Shown: positions 45,625 through 57,511 of the stretch, piece by piece
How the letters are laid out: each line of letters opens with the position of its first letter
How positions within the stretch are numbered: position 1 is the first letter of the stretch
Origin: Telopea speciosissima
Lineage: Eukaryota; Streptophyta; Magnoliopsida; Proteales; Proteaceae
Assembly: GCF_018873765.1 (NCBI RefSeq)
Contig: NC_057925.1
Span: 44,981,010 to 45,045,009 of the forward strand
DNA: 64,000 bases
Direction: 5' to 3'
The notes under the pieces: model-generated
Told to the model about the DNA's origin: nothing
What the model saw: the letters and a program-made list of their open reading frames with translations, nothing else
Databases searched by the model: none
Made by a program: the position numbers and the translations under genes

Positions 45625-47344
45625 TGTTGGACAAGTGTGTCTCCATCAAACCCGGTTCGGTCCGGTTCAACCCGGTTCACCTTTGTATTGAACATTTATA
45701 CATTTTAGTTTAATATTGTCACATGCGATATAAACTTTTTGAGCATTATGTGTCCGTAAGTTATACTTAAAATGGTAATTGCGACTAGGGTTTGGACTGG
45801 GCACCCTTATCATATGGTCGTCGCATTGGGTATGCCTAGACATGTGATGTCAGGGTACGAATGCGAGTGCTCACATGTTTGATGTGTGCATTGGCGAAGA
45901 ATCTACTTTGTTGATTCCCTCATGTATTACTGCCAGATGTAGGAAGGGATAGACATGTGTCACCGACACCCTGTACCTGAGGGAACCCCTGTCACTGCAA
46001 AGTGTGATCGCATTCTTTGGTTCATCAATGACTGAGACTCAAGCGAGTCAAAGCCGGTGTTCTGGGAATACGTGAACACTTTGTGAGTGAAGGAGTTATC
46101 CAACACGGTCACCACTACCCGATTGGGGAACACCAAGATAGAGACTGTCTGTGCATGGTTGGATCAGAATCTGGATCCAATGCCGTTTTGGAAATGGTTT
46201 TGCAAAAATCTATTTTACATAAAATGATACATTATTTATAATTATTTGAACAAAGTATTTTATCGAGTTTTGCGGGACCTGATCAGGTGCACAAACGCTC
46301 GTATATGGACATGTACTATGGATTGGGGTTTGGCAGTACATGTGCACATGCCCTAGATTCCATAATGATGGTGTTGATTAGTAGGGGGGTTGTATATATA
46401 AATAGTTATCATATAGGGAGTTATTTGGAATTTGCTAATTTAATAAATACTTTATTTAATTAATGGATATGATGCTAATTGTAATTATCCATTAAATATT
46501 AAATAAAGTAATTAATTAATACTTTCCCTATTAGATTCTGCTTCTTCACCTATGTAGCACTTTGAGTTTAAACAGAACTGCCAGACTGAGAGAGAGAGAG
46601 TATGACTCTCACTGGGATTAATTAATCCATCAGGGTTTTTTAATTAAACCCTAGGCTTATATATAGGGGACCAAAACGCAGAAGGGAGAGCAAGCTCTCC
46701 ACGTTTTTGGCAGACACTCTCTCTCCTACGTTTTTGGTCTCTCTCTCTCTCTCTCCCTCTTGTGATCTCTCTTCTTCTTCTTGCTTCTCTCATCTGTGTT
46801 TGAGAGTTAGGGTTTGTGAAACCCAAGATCTGTGCTGAAGAATTTGAGAGCATCTGGGATTGGCTGGAAGAACCTTGGTAGCACCATTGGAGGTTTAGAT
46901 CTGTTTGCTTGGAGCACTCACTGGAGGAAGAACCACTGTCTATTGGAGGAGCAACACTTGAGGCTCACCAGGTTAGCCGTTCTTTATTAATTCCTTCAGT
47001 TTATTGATTATTAATATTTATGGGATGCGAAAGAAACTTGAATCGATTTATTTCCGCTGCGCATTTGAGTATGGGATAGATCCCTCTTGCCATGTGATGG
47101 ATTAGAGATGTTGTTTCTCTGTCCCTAATGTGCTCTGTAATTGCGTGGGACACATGAGGGAAGGAGAAACCCTAACAGGGTTGCACCAGGGTTCCCATGG
47201 GCAACCATGGGAAACCCTAAAAATTAAAATGGGATGCCCATGAGACACCATGGGCTAACCCAGGGTGTGCAATACCCTAATTGGTTTATAATTGGTTTCC
47301 CTAGGGAACCATGGTTTTATCCCTGGACCGTAGTTTGGCCTACA
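45625..47344 (+). mobile_element. Solo LTR 2 (1.72 kb), opposite orientation to solo LTR 1
   Basis: TGTTGG...CCTACA, flanked by an exact 5-bp duplication CTTCT (45620-45624, 47345-47349). It is the reverse complement of solo LTR 1 over its whole length, with many substitutions and indels, so it is a separate insertion of the same family. TATA-like TTATATATAGGG near 46666 is followed by CT-rich sequence. No coding domain. The partner copy near 61230 lacks it. Confidence 0.9.
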
Positions 47345-47440
47345 CTTCTCATACTTTTATGGGAAACCTTTGCCCTTATAGATTATGCTGCATAGTGTGA
47401 GAAGCATATTTGTGCGGTGAACATCCACTTACAAATATGT

Positions 47441-50400
47441 TTATGGCTGCACGCTCACTAGCCAATCCAAACCAGCCCTGGTCTTTATAGTCCAAAGTTT
47501 ATAATAAGCCAGAATGAGAAATATACTCCCTTCCTTTTTCATCTTTAATTAAATAATTTTTCTGATATAAAATCTGAGAGATTCCATCGGGTGTATTGTA
47601 TTGTGTGGAAAAGGAATATCTTTCGGGGAAACTACAAATTTGCTATGATATTATTCTCGTGTGTCAATTTTTAATGGAAAAAGTTACGAAACCATTTTAT
47701 CGCACCTCATTGGTGCACTCCTTTATGCTACTTATTGCTCATAGTACTTTCTCCTATTTTTATTTTAGGAAGAGGGTTCCCCATGACGCCAATGTGAGGA
47801 GAAATTTACACGCATAAATTGATGGTAGTGCAGAAAATGGTATCATCCACATGGGGCCACACAAGTCAAAACAGGAGAAAGTGTGTCAGTGTCCTCTCAA
47901 GGATCGTGCACTCTTTTTTTTTTTTTTTTTTTAATTTGTTTTCTCTATAGATTAAGGTATGTATGGTTATTAGGGATGCAAATGGATAGTCGAAAATTCG
48001 TATTTATATTCATTTAGGGGAATTTGTATTCGAAAATAGGTTTTCGGAAACTATTCAAATCCGTTCAAAAGTTAATCACATGTGGATACTATAATTTCAG
48101 ACTTGATATTATCTGATCAATTAATTTAGGTCTAGTTATAAACATATGATTAAATAATAATTTTAAAAATAGTATTTTATAATACTAAAATACCCATAAC
48201 AGTGCAGATTCATGAGAATAAGTAAAGTAGCAACAATGCCAAGAAATTAAAAGGGATCTTTTAATTTTCTGCAAATCTTCTCAGTGTCACACTTCTTTTG
48301 CGGTAACCAGTGTTTCAGTGAGAGACAGCATCTAACAGTGCATGGGTTCCAACCATATTGTTAATACAATGGCTTAGGTTGAAAAGTCCTGTCAACCCAT
48401 GCCATGTCGAACAGTGCATGGGTTCCAATTATGGTAGTGGAGTAGGCTTAAATCCACAAGCTTTAAAGATGTATTCCTGGCCTTTGGCATGAGAATTAAT
48501 CAATTTAGTTGAATTCATTTAACAATCTTTCCTTTTAATGTGGAAGAGGTTTTATGTTATCTTTGGCCTCCCTTTTTTTTTTTAATGAGATATCCCTCTT
48601 AACTCCACAACCTTGAAGATGTTTAAAGCACTTATAAGCGATGTGCATTGCTGTCCTGTGACTCCTGTCCATTCATAGTTAATCAAAGCGAAAGAACAAG
48701 ATCAGAATTCAACTCTATTTGTCTTCTTTCTCTCAACATTGTTTGTTAGTTCAAATTGGAGACAAATACGTCCCCTCACCTTTCTCTCAAGGTGTATCTT
48801 CTTTAGCTCCTTAAGTACTTATTTTAAGCCGAATGAACAACCAAACAAGCAAGCAGGCAACCAAGGAAAGGATATAGTGAATACTTTGGAGAGATATACT
48901 CTGAAAAACCCTGACACTTGCTCTCATAATATTGTTGAGGTTTTTCAGCTTCTCCAGTCTCCTTCTCTATCCGTCTGTGATCAGGGTTTTTGGCAAAAAA
49001 AACTCAATTGATTGTGGATGAGCTTGCATTCAAGGGAACGCAAAAATGTACGTGTGCGTGGGACTCATTACGAAAAGACTAAGATCACGTGGAGGCTTTG
49101 CGCTTATAAAGTTTCAGGTAACAATTGAAACCCTAAGTTTCATTATGAGATTTGAATGGTTTCTTCTATTGGTTGCAACGATTCAAATTCTCTTCTGCCG
49201 AATTGTACCTGTGATTCTAACAATAACTTGAAGAGAAAAAGGTGGTGTATATCGCTTGTACGCTGCAATCTACCAGGCGTTGTGTATATCTCTCTTTCTA
49301 CCCTCTTTTGAAATGACCCATGTTGGAAAATATGTCCAAATATTGAGAGAACACACTTATCTTCAAGTTGTAGAGCTTTCAAACAATCTTTGTTCCATAA
49401 ATTCTTAGGGATCTTGTAACAAAAAGTACGTTACCAAATCTGCCGGGTTGAATCGTGCCACTTGACACTCTTTTTAAGATTGAAGATGCCCCCAATGGTG
49501 CAGTCGGGTGAATTGTGAATCGGCTTTCAAGATAAAACTACCCATTGGTTACCCCAGTAGTCATGCACTCAAATACTTGACCCTAGGGGTGTCAGTTCCA
49601 GACCCAGCCCGGCAGGCCCGATCGAGCCCACCTAGTTAAAGCACGGTCCGGTCCGGCCAGCCCCGGCCCGATGTGAGATCCTAGCTCGTCAGACGTTCAA
49701 TCAGACCGACCGATTCCAGGCCCAACCTAGCCTACTTGGTTACAGCTCGACCCATATAAGATTTCTTGAAATTCCCATTTTGCTCTAAGATACATTTTCT
49801 ATTAATATCGATAGCAAAATGTGTGAGAAGATTTACAAATTGTTTATATGTGAGGCTAAATTTATATGGCACATCAACACAATTTACATGAATTGAATGT
49901 TGCAATAAACCAGAACTATTTAGTAGGAATGTGGAGGGTATCCCATTGTTCGTTCATCTTTCCATTATGTATATGGTTGTCAAAGTTCAGAAGTGAAGTA
50001 CCCATTAAGAGCATGATGAAACTCTGCTTTTGTGACTGCATTCCTGAATTCCACCCTTGTAAGACTGCCTCTAGCGAGCACACAAAACACCAGAGAATTC
50101 ACTACAGGAGTTTCTTCATCCATTAACTATGAAATTATTGGAACCCACTTATTGGTCAAGTTAAAGAACATATAACAATTGATCAAGATTAAATATCACT
50201 AAGCATGAAATTATTAGAACCTATTTAATAAACGACCTGTTCAAGGACGGTTTAGAATTAAACAGGCTCATAGCCCGGTTAAGGCTCAATTCTAGTAGAT
50301 TGATTATAGCCCGAGACGGACCAAGCCCGGCCGAGCCTGTCCAGGCCCGGCTCGATTAGCTAAAGGGGCAGACACTGTGCAAGGCTTGAGATTAGTGAAG

Positions 50401-50609
50401 CCCGGTTAGACCCGACTGAGACCGACCGAGCACGACCAATTGACACTAGTAGACCCCCTTCAAGTACTACCACGCTTTGCTAAAATTAAAATTAAAACAC
50501 TTAAAACATATGGAACTTGGGATACTCAAGAAGATGTAAAGTCTCTTAAATAAAGAGACAATGACACTCAAGAAGTTGAAGTGATAGAGTCCCAAAGATA
50601 AAGACATAA
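47441..50609. other. Intergenic, no gene seen
   Basis: AT-rich sequence with a T-run at 47916-47932 and, from 49590, a dispersed GC-rich repeat made of GGCCCGGC, AGCCCG and GACCGACC words. Open frames of 60-90 codons here show no domain. Confidence 0.45.
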
Positions 50610-50830
50610 AGGCATCGCTTGATAATCTTACCTGGTGTTTCTGTTCTGGAAATGTGTTGGAAAACACCAAAACATTTTTTTGTTTCCCATCACACTTTTT
50701 TTCATTTTCTTTGCTGAGAAATCGTTTTTTACCCGCTTGGTAAACCTGTTCTAGAAACGTTTCCAGAAGACAATTGAACACCATTGGTGCTTGATAAAAT
50801 CTGTTTCTGTTTTGAAAATGTGACCAATTT
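50610..50830. repeat. Dispersed MITE-like repeat
   Basis: Opens GGCATCGCTTGATAATCTTACC, then CTGGTGTTTCTGTTCTGG. The same opening occurs inverted at about 54870-54890. The family is rich in AGAAACACCA words. Ends not resolved. Confidence 0.5.
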
Positions 50831-51117
50831 TAATAATATTTATCTTGAATAATGTACTTTAAATAATAAACATTGCAATTAAAAAATAGCTTCCCTATTT
50901 AATATTAATTACGATAATGCCATTTCTTTATCAATTATACCATAAAAAGACTTGTAAAATCCTTTTCTCTTACCAACCTTAGCATAAAATTAAAATATCT
51001 CATTAACATAACCAAAGTAAGTATAAAAAGATGTCAAATTTCAAAGATGCCATTAAAATTGGGTTCTTGAGTGGATTAGTGGCATAACCAACTATGCTAT
51101 GAATAGTTGAATAAAGA

Positions 51118-51197
51118 GGGCCTTGATGGACTCGAACCACCAACCTCTTGGAACATGCTCATGTTCCAAGTGCTCTACCAATTTGAGCTAAAGGCCC
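51118..51197 (-). tRNA. tRNA-like sequence with a hairpin in place of the anticodon loop
   Basis: 80 nt on the minus strand with perfect 7-bp acceptor arms (GGGCCTT/AAGGCCC), a D-arm (GCTC...GAGC) and a T-arm (GGTGG TTCGAGT CCATC), so A and B boxes look usable. The anticodon arm is CTTGGAACAT GAGC ATGTTCCAAG: a perfect 10-bp stem with a 4-nt loop, or a 14-nt loop if only five pairs form. No standard 7-nt anticodon loop exists. It could be a tRNA pseudogene or a conserved tRNA-like element. Charging identity cannot be assigned. Confidence 0.6.
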
Positions 51198-53292
51198 ATC
51201 AAGTTGTCAATGAATTAACACAACAGATTAAAGATGGTTAGGAAGGTTCAGGTTCCATTACCTTGATGGCAGAATCAACTCACTTACAAAAGAATAAGAA
51301 ACGTGATAGAAGCAAGATTGAGGAATCCTAAAACCATTGAAAGAAGGAATCCATGGATGCAAACAATGTGGATACATGAACCTCACCCAAAACGCTTGCA
51401 CATGATCTGAAGGTCATCTCTCACCAGCAATGTTGTTTCATATCCGAGAACCCTGAATAAAAGTTATCAAGGAAATGATAACAGATTATCTCCATGCCCC
51501 TTTAACTCTATTCTATCACTTGACAAACTCTATTTAGGTTGCAATTTTACATGTGAGCACAGAGAATTTGGGGTCTACCTGTCCATAAATTTGGACCCCA
51601 TTCAGAATTGCCACATGGGCAAAATTTGGGGGGTATCAATGCAGGCCACTCTTGTATCAACCCTATATTCTAAAAGAATCAAACCCACATCAATATCCTT
51701 TTTTTTTTGTAAGGGGGGGGGGGTGTGTGGCAAAGACGAGATGCAAAGTACATAACAAGACATGAACAAGACAGAAAATAGAAAGAGACCTGATAAAAGA
51801 ATCCCACGCATGGTATGGGGGATATGTTGTACTATAAGTTATGACAAGAAAAGGAAACTAACAACTGAAATCTAATTAGTAAGTGAAAGATACTTAATAC
51901 CTAGTAATAACCAAGTACCCTACACCCGGCCATGAACATACACCATTAGGGATAACCTCTCTACTCCCCCCCCCCCCCTTCCCCTTCCCTAGATATCATC
52001 AAGGTCAACCTTTCACCCATCAGGGTTTATTTCGGATTCTGCTCTGCATCCTAATCCTTTCTACATCCCCATTTCAGCTTGGTTGGTCCTTATGGTCAAC
52101 ACTGCTATATAAACCGAAAAAAAGAGAGGATCTACTAAGATACTTCAATGGGCATCTAACAGTTCTATGACGCAGCCAACTGTTGGAGAGTCCAACCCAA
52201 AACCTCAAGGCATTAGGTGGAGTCGTGAAGAGAGCTCCTCAAATATATGAACGCACCAACAAGCCAATGTGGGACTAGAACTCCATAACTCCAAAACATT
52301 CCTCACTCTCCATACTAAGAAGAAGTTTTTAATTTGTCTAATGAACAAATAGAATCATGGGGATTAATATTTATATATACAAGATTCTCTTTGTCAATAG
52401 AATCCCTGTCAATACACTCAGAGGAAATTGGATGGATTGGAAATCAAGTCAATAATTCTGCTAGCTTGTGCATCTTATCATGCAGTTCTGACCCTAATAC
52501 TAGTTTATGTTAACTAACATTTGCTGCTATAAAAACAAATGAAACAGGATTCTCCAGCCGCAGGCTGTATTTGGAGAGTCCCTAACTGACTCCTAACTAA
52601 TATTAAGACTAAACTGAAAAAGGAAACCCCTTCCAACTGCAAGCAATGAAAGGGTGTACTAAAGACACTGAATAACTGACATATTATAAAGAAAAAGACT
52701 CCAAAACAGATCTGGAATTTATATTCAAGTCTGTCTAAACAACTTATCTTTAATAAAATCAAAGAACTAAAGAATGCATAAACTGACCCCATGATTTCTG
52801 GTTTCTACTTTCTAGAAGAACCAGAACTGAACCATAGGTTCAAAATGAACCAGAAATCTGGACCAGGTTGAACCACAGGCTTTTCTTTTCCTCTTGCTAG
52901 TGCTAGAATTCTGCATCGCCGGGTATTAGTAAACTATTTTCACGTCTTCAACTAAATGATCCTTTTTTCTTCTTTATAGCCATTAATAAAGCTGTTAATC
53001 CAAATGGTCGTGGAAATATGGAGATGAGGTTGGTGGTTTATGGAGATCTGTCATAGCTGCCAATTGAGTAAGATAATGTGTATATAAAAGTATAAAACAC
53101 CATGATCTGAAATGTTAAACCATCCTTAGCATTCCCACAATACTTGATCATAGACTATATGTACATCCAAGTTCAGACATATCCATAAAAAGGATGCATT
53201 ATAGTTTGCTTTCTATTTTCTTGAATCATGCATAGATCCATATTTTGTGACGAGCATCTAAATGATCATATCTCATTTCGAAACTGGCCTAG
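51198..53292. other. Intergenic, no gene seen
   Basis: AT-rich with homopolymer runs (G-run near 51713-51723, C-run near 51966-51978). Short minus-strand frames lack domains. The last 300 bp may include intron sequence of the formamidase relic that follows. Confidence 0.4.
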
Positions 53293-53513
53293 GTGCACTA
53301 TCTCAGTGGACCCCGCCATTCGGTTATTGGATGAAGAGGGCATTGCAGCCAAACCAGGTGATCTTCTTGCAGTACAAATCTGCAACTTGGGTCCCCTCCC
53401 AGGAGCTGAATGGGGGTTATTCAGGAATATTTGACAGAGAAAATGGGGGATGTTTTCTGACTGACCATTTCCCAGGGGCAGCGAAAGCAATTTTTCATTT
53501 CGAAGGGAAATGA
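53293..53513 (+). pseudogene. Formamidase relic (one exon)
   Basis: After a splice-acceptor-like GGCCTAG the sequence reads VHYLSGP, AIRLLDEEGIAAKPGDLLAV, QICNLGPLPGAEWG, then IFDRENGGCFLTDHFPG and AKAIFHFEG. These match the middle of plant formamidase (FmdA/AmdA family), a cytosolic enzyme that hydrolyses formamide to formate and ammonia. Two single-base frameshifts separate the pieces (near 53311-53314 and near 53420), and a TGA follows FEGK. No flanking exons were recognised. About 70 of the usual 450 residues are present, so it is a decayed partial copy. Confidence 0.8.
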
Positions 53514-54640
53514 TATGAAACTCTACTTATTGTTTACCACAAAAAAACAGACTCTACTTACTGGGGTTATCTCCAATTTTTTCCAGTTAAATCTGTGGAG
53601 TGAAGCTTGATGTGAATGCATAGGGATAGGGATCTGAGTTAATACAAGTAGAATGATAGAGATGACCTACTTAAAATGGCACTAAGAGGAGATGCAGATC
53701 TTTTTCTGTTCAAGTTTCTAGTATTGGCAGAATTGAAAACAAAGCTTAAAACTACAATTAAATTAGCCTGAACGGATTACAGAGAGAGAAATCACATTTA
53801 AATTAAAAAAATATATCTATTAATCACAAGAAACAGTTGAGAAGGCTTACAGAGAATCAATTAACTCCGAAAACCAGACAGGGATAAGGAAAAAATAAAA
53901 AAATAAAACCAAGATCCAAGAGTAGAGTCTATCAAACCAGAAATTAATCATTCATAAGCAATACAACTGTTCAAATCCAACCAAACAAATCCGATATGGA
54001 GGAATAATGAAAAAACACAACACTAAAAAGTTTTCTAATATCAGAAATCACAAATTAGCAAATCTTTATCACAAAACACTACATATCTCATAAGTTTCTT
54101 CAATTAAAATATGAAAAAGAAAAGGAATTGACAAGAAAAAAAAAGCCCTGAGATCTTGAATAGGGGAGGCAGAGGAAGAGGAAGAGGCCCAGCCATGTAG
54201 CTCTACTGAGATCTTGAGATCTTGGGTGGGTTACTCTTTCTTACATGGGTTCTCTTTCTTCATTTCAGGGATTCAAAATGGTTTTCTCCTTGTACTGTGG
54301 GTTTAGAACAGAGAGAGCGATAGAGAGGGAGAGAGAGCTGAGAGTGAGCGAGTTGAGAAGAGAGAGAGAGTGAGCCAGAGAGAGATGAGCAAGAGAGAAG
54401 TTGCAGATTGACACAGAGAGAGTGACCGAGAGAAAGCGTAGTTGTGACAGAGAGTGAGAGATAGCAAGAGATAGATGAGTTACCTTGAGAGTTGTAGGTT
54501 GCCGCCGAAATCCCTTCAGATCGTCTGCGGGAGAACCCCCAGAGAGCGACAGAGCGAGAGAGTGAAACCAGGGAGCTCCGCCGTGAAGAAGGTCTTTTTG
54601 TGAGAGTTTGTGAGAGTGAAAGAGTTTAGGTTTTGGGGGG
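53514..54640. other. Intergenic with GA-rich tract
   Basis: AT-rich to 54160, then purine-rich (GAGAGAGAG, GAGCGAGAGAG) at 54290-54620. A long minus-strand Ser/Leu-rich frame over the GA tract is a by-product of low complexity. Confidence 0.5.
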
Positions 54641-54890
54641 GTTTGGGTAATCGATTTTATCGGGCACACTTTTGGTCCAAATGTGCTGAGCAATGCAGAA
54701 CATGTTGGACATGTTCTGTAAAAATTCTTCTGGGGAGTAGAAATTATGATTTATCCACCAGAGAACAATTTCTATGGAATAGTGTTTATCAAGCACTTTT
54801 TAGGTGTTTTTGTGTTTCTCAGAATAAAAAAACACCAGAAATTGATTCTGGGAAGGTTATCAAGCGGTGCCAAAGTCTAACAACTTTCCA
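54641..54890. repeat. Dispersed MITE-like repeat, inverted relative to 50610-50830
   Basis: Ends GGTTATCAAGCGGTGCCAA, the inverse of the opening at 50610, and has AAACACCAGAAATTGATTCTG inside. Same family as 50610-50830 but longer. Target duplication not resolved. Confidence 0.5.
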
Positions 54891-55544
54891 AACAAGACAA
54901 TTGTACCTAGTAAATACGTGAAAGGAGAGCTAACATTTTGGAGGATGTTTATAGGGTGGTTTTCGCCAGTGTTACTCATCCTTAATGTATCCTTCTTAGC
55001 TTTATCCTTCTTCTTTGAATTCCCAGCTACCTCTTATTGTAATACCACTCTTCCTTTAATTCTTCTCCACCTATCGGTTTAAGTGGGGGTTCCATCAAGG
55101 TGAAGTGTCCTGATCTGGGGCGAACGAGTAGCTATTATTTTTGGCTTCCTCCTGTCGGTGCTCTCTTTCCTTGTTTTACGTTGTGCTTTCTTTTCTTTCT
55201 ACACTTTTTCGTTTTGCTTGTTCTCTCTGTGCTTGAAGGGATCCCCACTACTCTACAGGGATTTCTTTTTTGCAGCTTGCTTACTTTCTGTGGGGCTTGA
55301 CTCTCTAGTGGGGTCTTGCCATTCGTTTCCTGGTTTCTTTGCTTTTTCTGCTCCATCGATCATTTGCTAACTCTAGGCTGCCTTGCTTTTGTCTAGCTTG
55401 CTTCCAGTGGTGAAGCTTTGCCTTTGCTGGGCTTCCTCTTTCTGCAAATCATCTCTTCAACATCTTGCACCTTGTGTTGTGCCTCTGTTGTTCCAGGGCT
55501 ACATGTCTTTCTGAGGTACTCCACACAGATCGACTGGGGTTGGT

Positions 55545-57490
55545 ATGCATCGATACCACCGTGGGAGTCGTTTCTCGGGTCAGCTTGGTGGAGGTAACTT
55601 TAATCAGTTGCATTCTTATCATGCTTCTTCTAGTCTTGTTGGGGATGGCAATGGCGGTGATTCGTTGGCTCTTGGCTCGGGCCTGCTGGGCCGAAACCTC
55701 AGAAGTTTCTATAAGAATTCACATCCGGTGCTCTTTGGTTTTACTGTGGGTGCTCCAAAACCATCCAAGGATATTATGTGCAATCATTTTTCTGTTATGT
55801 GGGAACCCTTGGGGATGCTCTCTTTTACGGAAAATTATCGCCCCCAGTACTGGGGGTGGTCCAGTGCGCATCGTACGGTGCAGCATGATCTATGTGTGCA
55901 CAGTGGGCCCCACCGTGCACACATGGATCGTGCTGCGCCGCACGATGCGCATAGGACGCCCCCAATACTGGGGGTGATAAAGATCCCTCTTTTATGTGGA
56001 TTAAAGATGGAATGTTCGTGGTAGAAATTAACTCTTTGGCTGCTCGGGACAGAATACTTTCTCTTTGCCCTTAGTGGTGCGGTAAAGCACTCATCCACCT
56101 TGTTCCTCATGCGCTGGATGATGCGCTCTTTGTTGCTGAGAGGGAAGCGGTGCCTTTATGGGTCCAAGTGAGCCCTGTACCAGTGGAGGCTTTCTCGTTT
56201 GACACAATAAAACAAGCAGTCTCGTGTGTTGGCAAAATCCAAGATATTTATCTGAAATCGGATTTTGGATTGCCTTCTGATGTAGCTAGAGTCAAGATTC
56301 TTTTCAAGTGGCGCCGACCCATCTGCATGCACTCTAAAATTCGCAACAACCATGGGGACCTGTTGCCTGTCAGCCTTAAGTACGAGGCTTTCAGGATTTG
56401 TGGCAAGTGTGGTACACTGTGTCCTGATATCACCCCATGCCCTTCTCTTGCTGGTGCATCTAGTGGCCAATAGCCTAATCCTGGTCCTTTTGAGCAGGCA
56501 TTGACTAGACCTCTATGCATGAACTTCACTGGCCTTTCTGACGTGCAATACTCCACCCACAAAGGCCCTATGAATTGTGATTTGGATGAGAGCTACCTTC
56601 CTCCTAACCCGCCTGAGCCAATCATCATTGAAATTACTGATGAGCCGAATGCTGAAGTTACTAATCCTTCTGATAAAGAGATTCCAATGGACTGGGAATT
56701 GTCTAAGTTTGATGCGTTGGACACTGGGGTAGGGCTAAATGTCGTGTGCTTTGTGGGCCAGCTTGATTTCCCACTATTGTTAGATGCTGCAGATGGTAAT
56801 ACAAGCACTCCACCTATTTCATCCCTCGCAGATGAGTTTCTTGCTACTATACTGATGGATCCACAGCTCGGTCCGTACCCAGAGAATGTGTTGGATGATG
56901 TTAACCCGAGCCCTTCTACTTCGGTGCCTCAGGGGTGCGTGGTTGGAAGCTTGAGTTCACCTCTTCCACTGGACCTCGACCCATATGTTGGTATTACTGC
57001 GATTGCTGATGTGCCTGTGATGGGCCTTGCTCCGTGTCCCGATGCCACCCAGACCATGATCTATATGGAGGACATTGTTGGAGGGACAACATCCAAGAAA
57101 AGGAAAGTTTCTTCTTCTCCTATTCCACCAACCACTGCTTTCGAGTTCTCCATCTTTCATCTATTTCTTGAACGGTCTGTGGCCACTTCTTCTGACCCAA
57201 ACACTTTCCTTGAGATGGTAAAGAGTTGGGTTGGTGAGCTTCAGCTTGATTCCGCTCGGAGGCCTGTTGCGTCTAGCTCGGCTACTGGCTTCGCCCTTGA
57301 TCTAGACACCGGAACTACAATGGAACCCCAGTCTCTTAATCCGGTAACTTTCTTCACTCAATTTCGTTCCTTTTCTAATTATTATTCTGTGTTTTTTATC
57401 ATTCTTCTCAGTATCTCTGTTAGCATTTGGAATCTTAATCAGCGTGCTCTTCGCAGACAGTTCATTCCTCACCTTTATTTTTGCTTTTGA
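55545..57490 (+). pseudogene. LINE ORF1 (nucleic-acid-binding protein), interrupted
   Basis: The opening is MHRYHRGSRFSGQLGGGNFN. The region around 56020-56400 has the DUF4283-like fold seen in plant L1 ORF1 (MWIKDGMFVVEINSLAARDRI, VPLWVQVSPVPVEAFSFDTI, VGKIQDIYLKSDFG) and a degenerate zinc knuckle (FRICGKCGTLCPDITPCP). An acidic, Pro-rich tail follows to 57490. Interruptions: the MITE at 55830-55987, a TAG near 56072 and another near 56470. In intact elements this protein coats the LINE RNA. Confidence 0.75.
55830..55987. mobile_element. Mutator-type foldback MITE inside LINE ORF1 (158 bp)
   Basis: Ends GAAAATTATCGCCCCCAGTA and, inverted, GGGATCTTTATCACCCCCAG, with long inner arms (GTGCGCATCGTACGGTGCAGC/GCTGCGCCGCACGATGCGCAT). 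Flanked by a 9-bp duplication with one mismatch: TCTTTTACG (55821-55829) and TCTTTTATG (55988-55996). Each end also contains the 16-bp palindrome CCCCCAGTACTGGGGG or a variant. Confidence 0.85.
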
Positions 57491-57511
57491 ACGTACCTTT
57501 GTTTATATTCT

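Larger units (their letters stand above)
42391..47440. repeat. Inverted duplicate A (partner of 61130-62490), carrying two solo LTRs and a MITE
   Basis: The pieces 42391-42963, 44690-45624 and 47345-47440 align in order with the reverse complement of 61130-62490, by eye at roughly 75%. Shared landmarks are GGATCATCCAACGATGTGGACC, CATCATTTGCCCAACCTA and GGGAAACCTTTGCCCTTATAG. The intervening pieces are later insertions absent from the partner. No coding frame is seen in the shared sequence. Confidence 0.85.

Noticed and set aside
42964-47344. A single 4.4-kb foldback transposon with 1.7-kb inverted arms
   Set aside because: Each arm has its own 5-bp target duplication and TG...CA ends, and the inverted partner region (61130-62490) is unfilled at both sites, so these are two separate solo LTRs.
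48739-49382. Several 60-90 codon frames as small genes
   Set aside because: No domain, no splice-site support and no codon bias; frames of this length are expected by chance here.
54265-54693. Minus-strand open frame of 142 codons, Ser/Leu-rich
   Set aside because: It lies over a GA/CT low-complexity tract; composition explains the absence of stops and no domain is visible.
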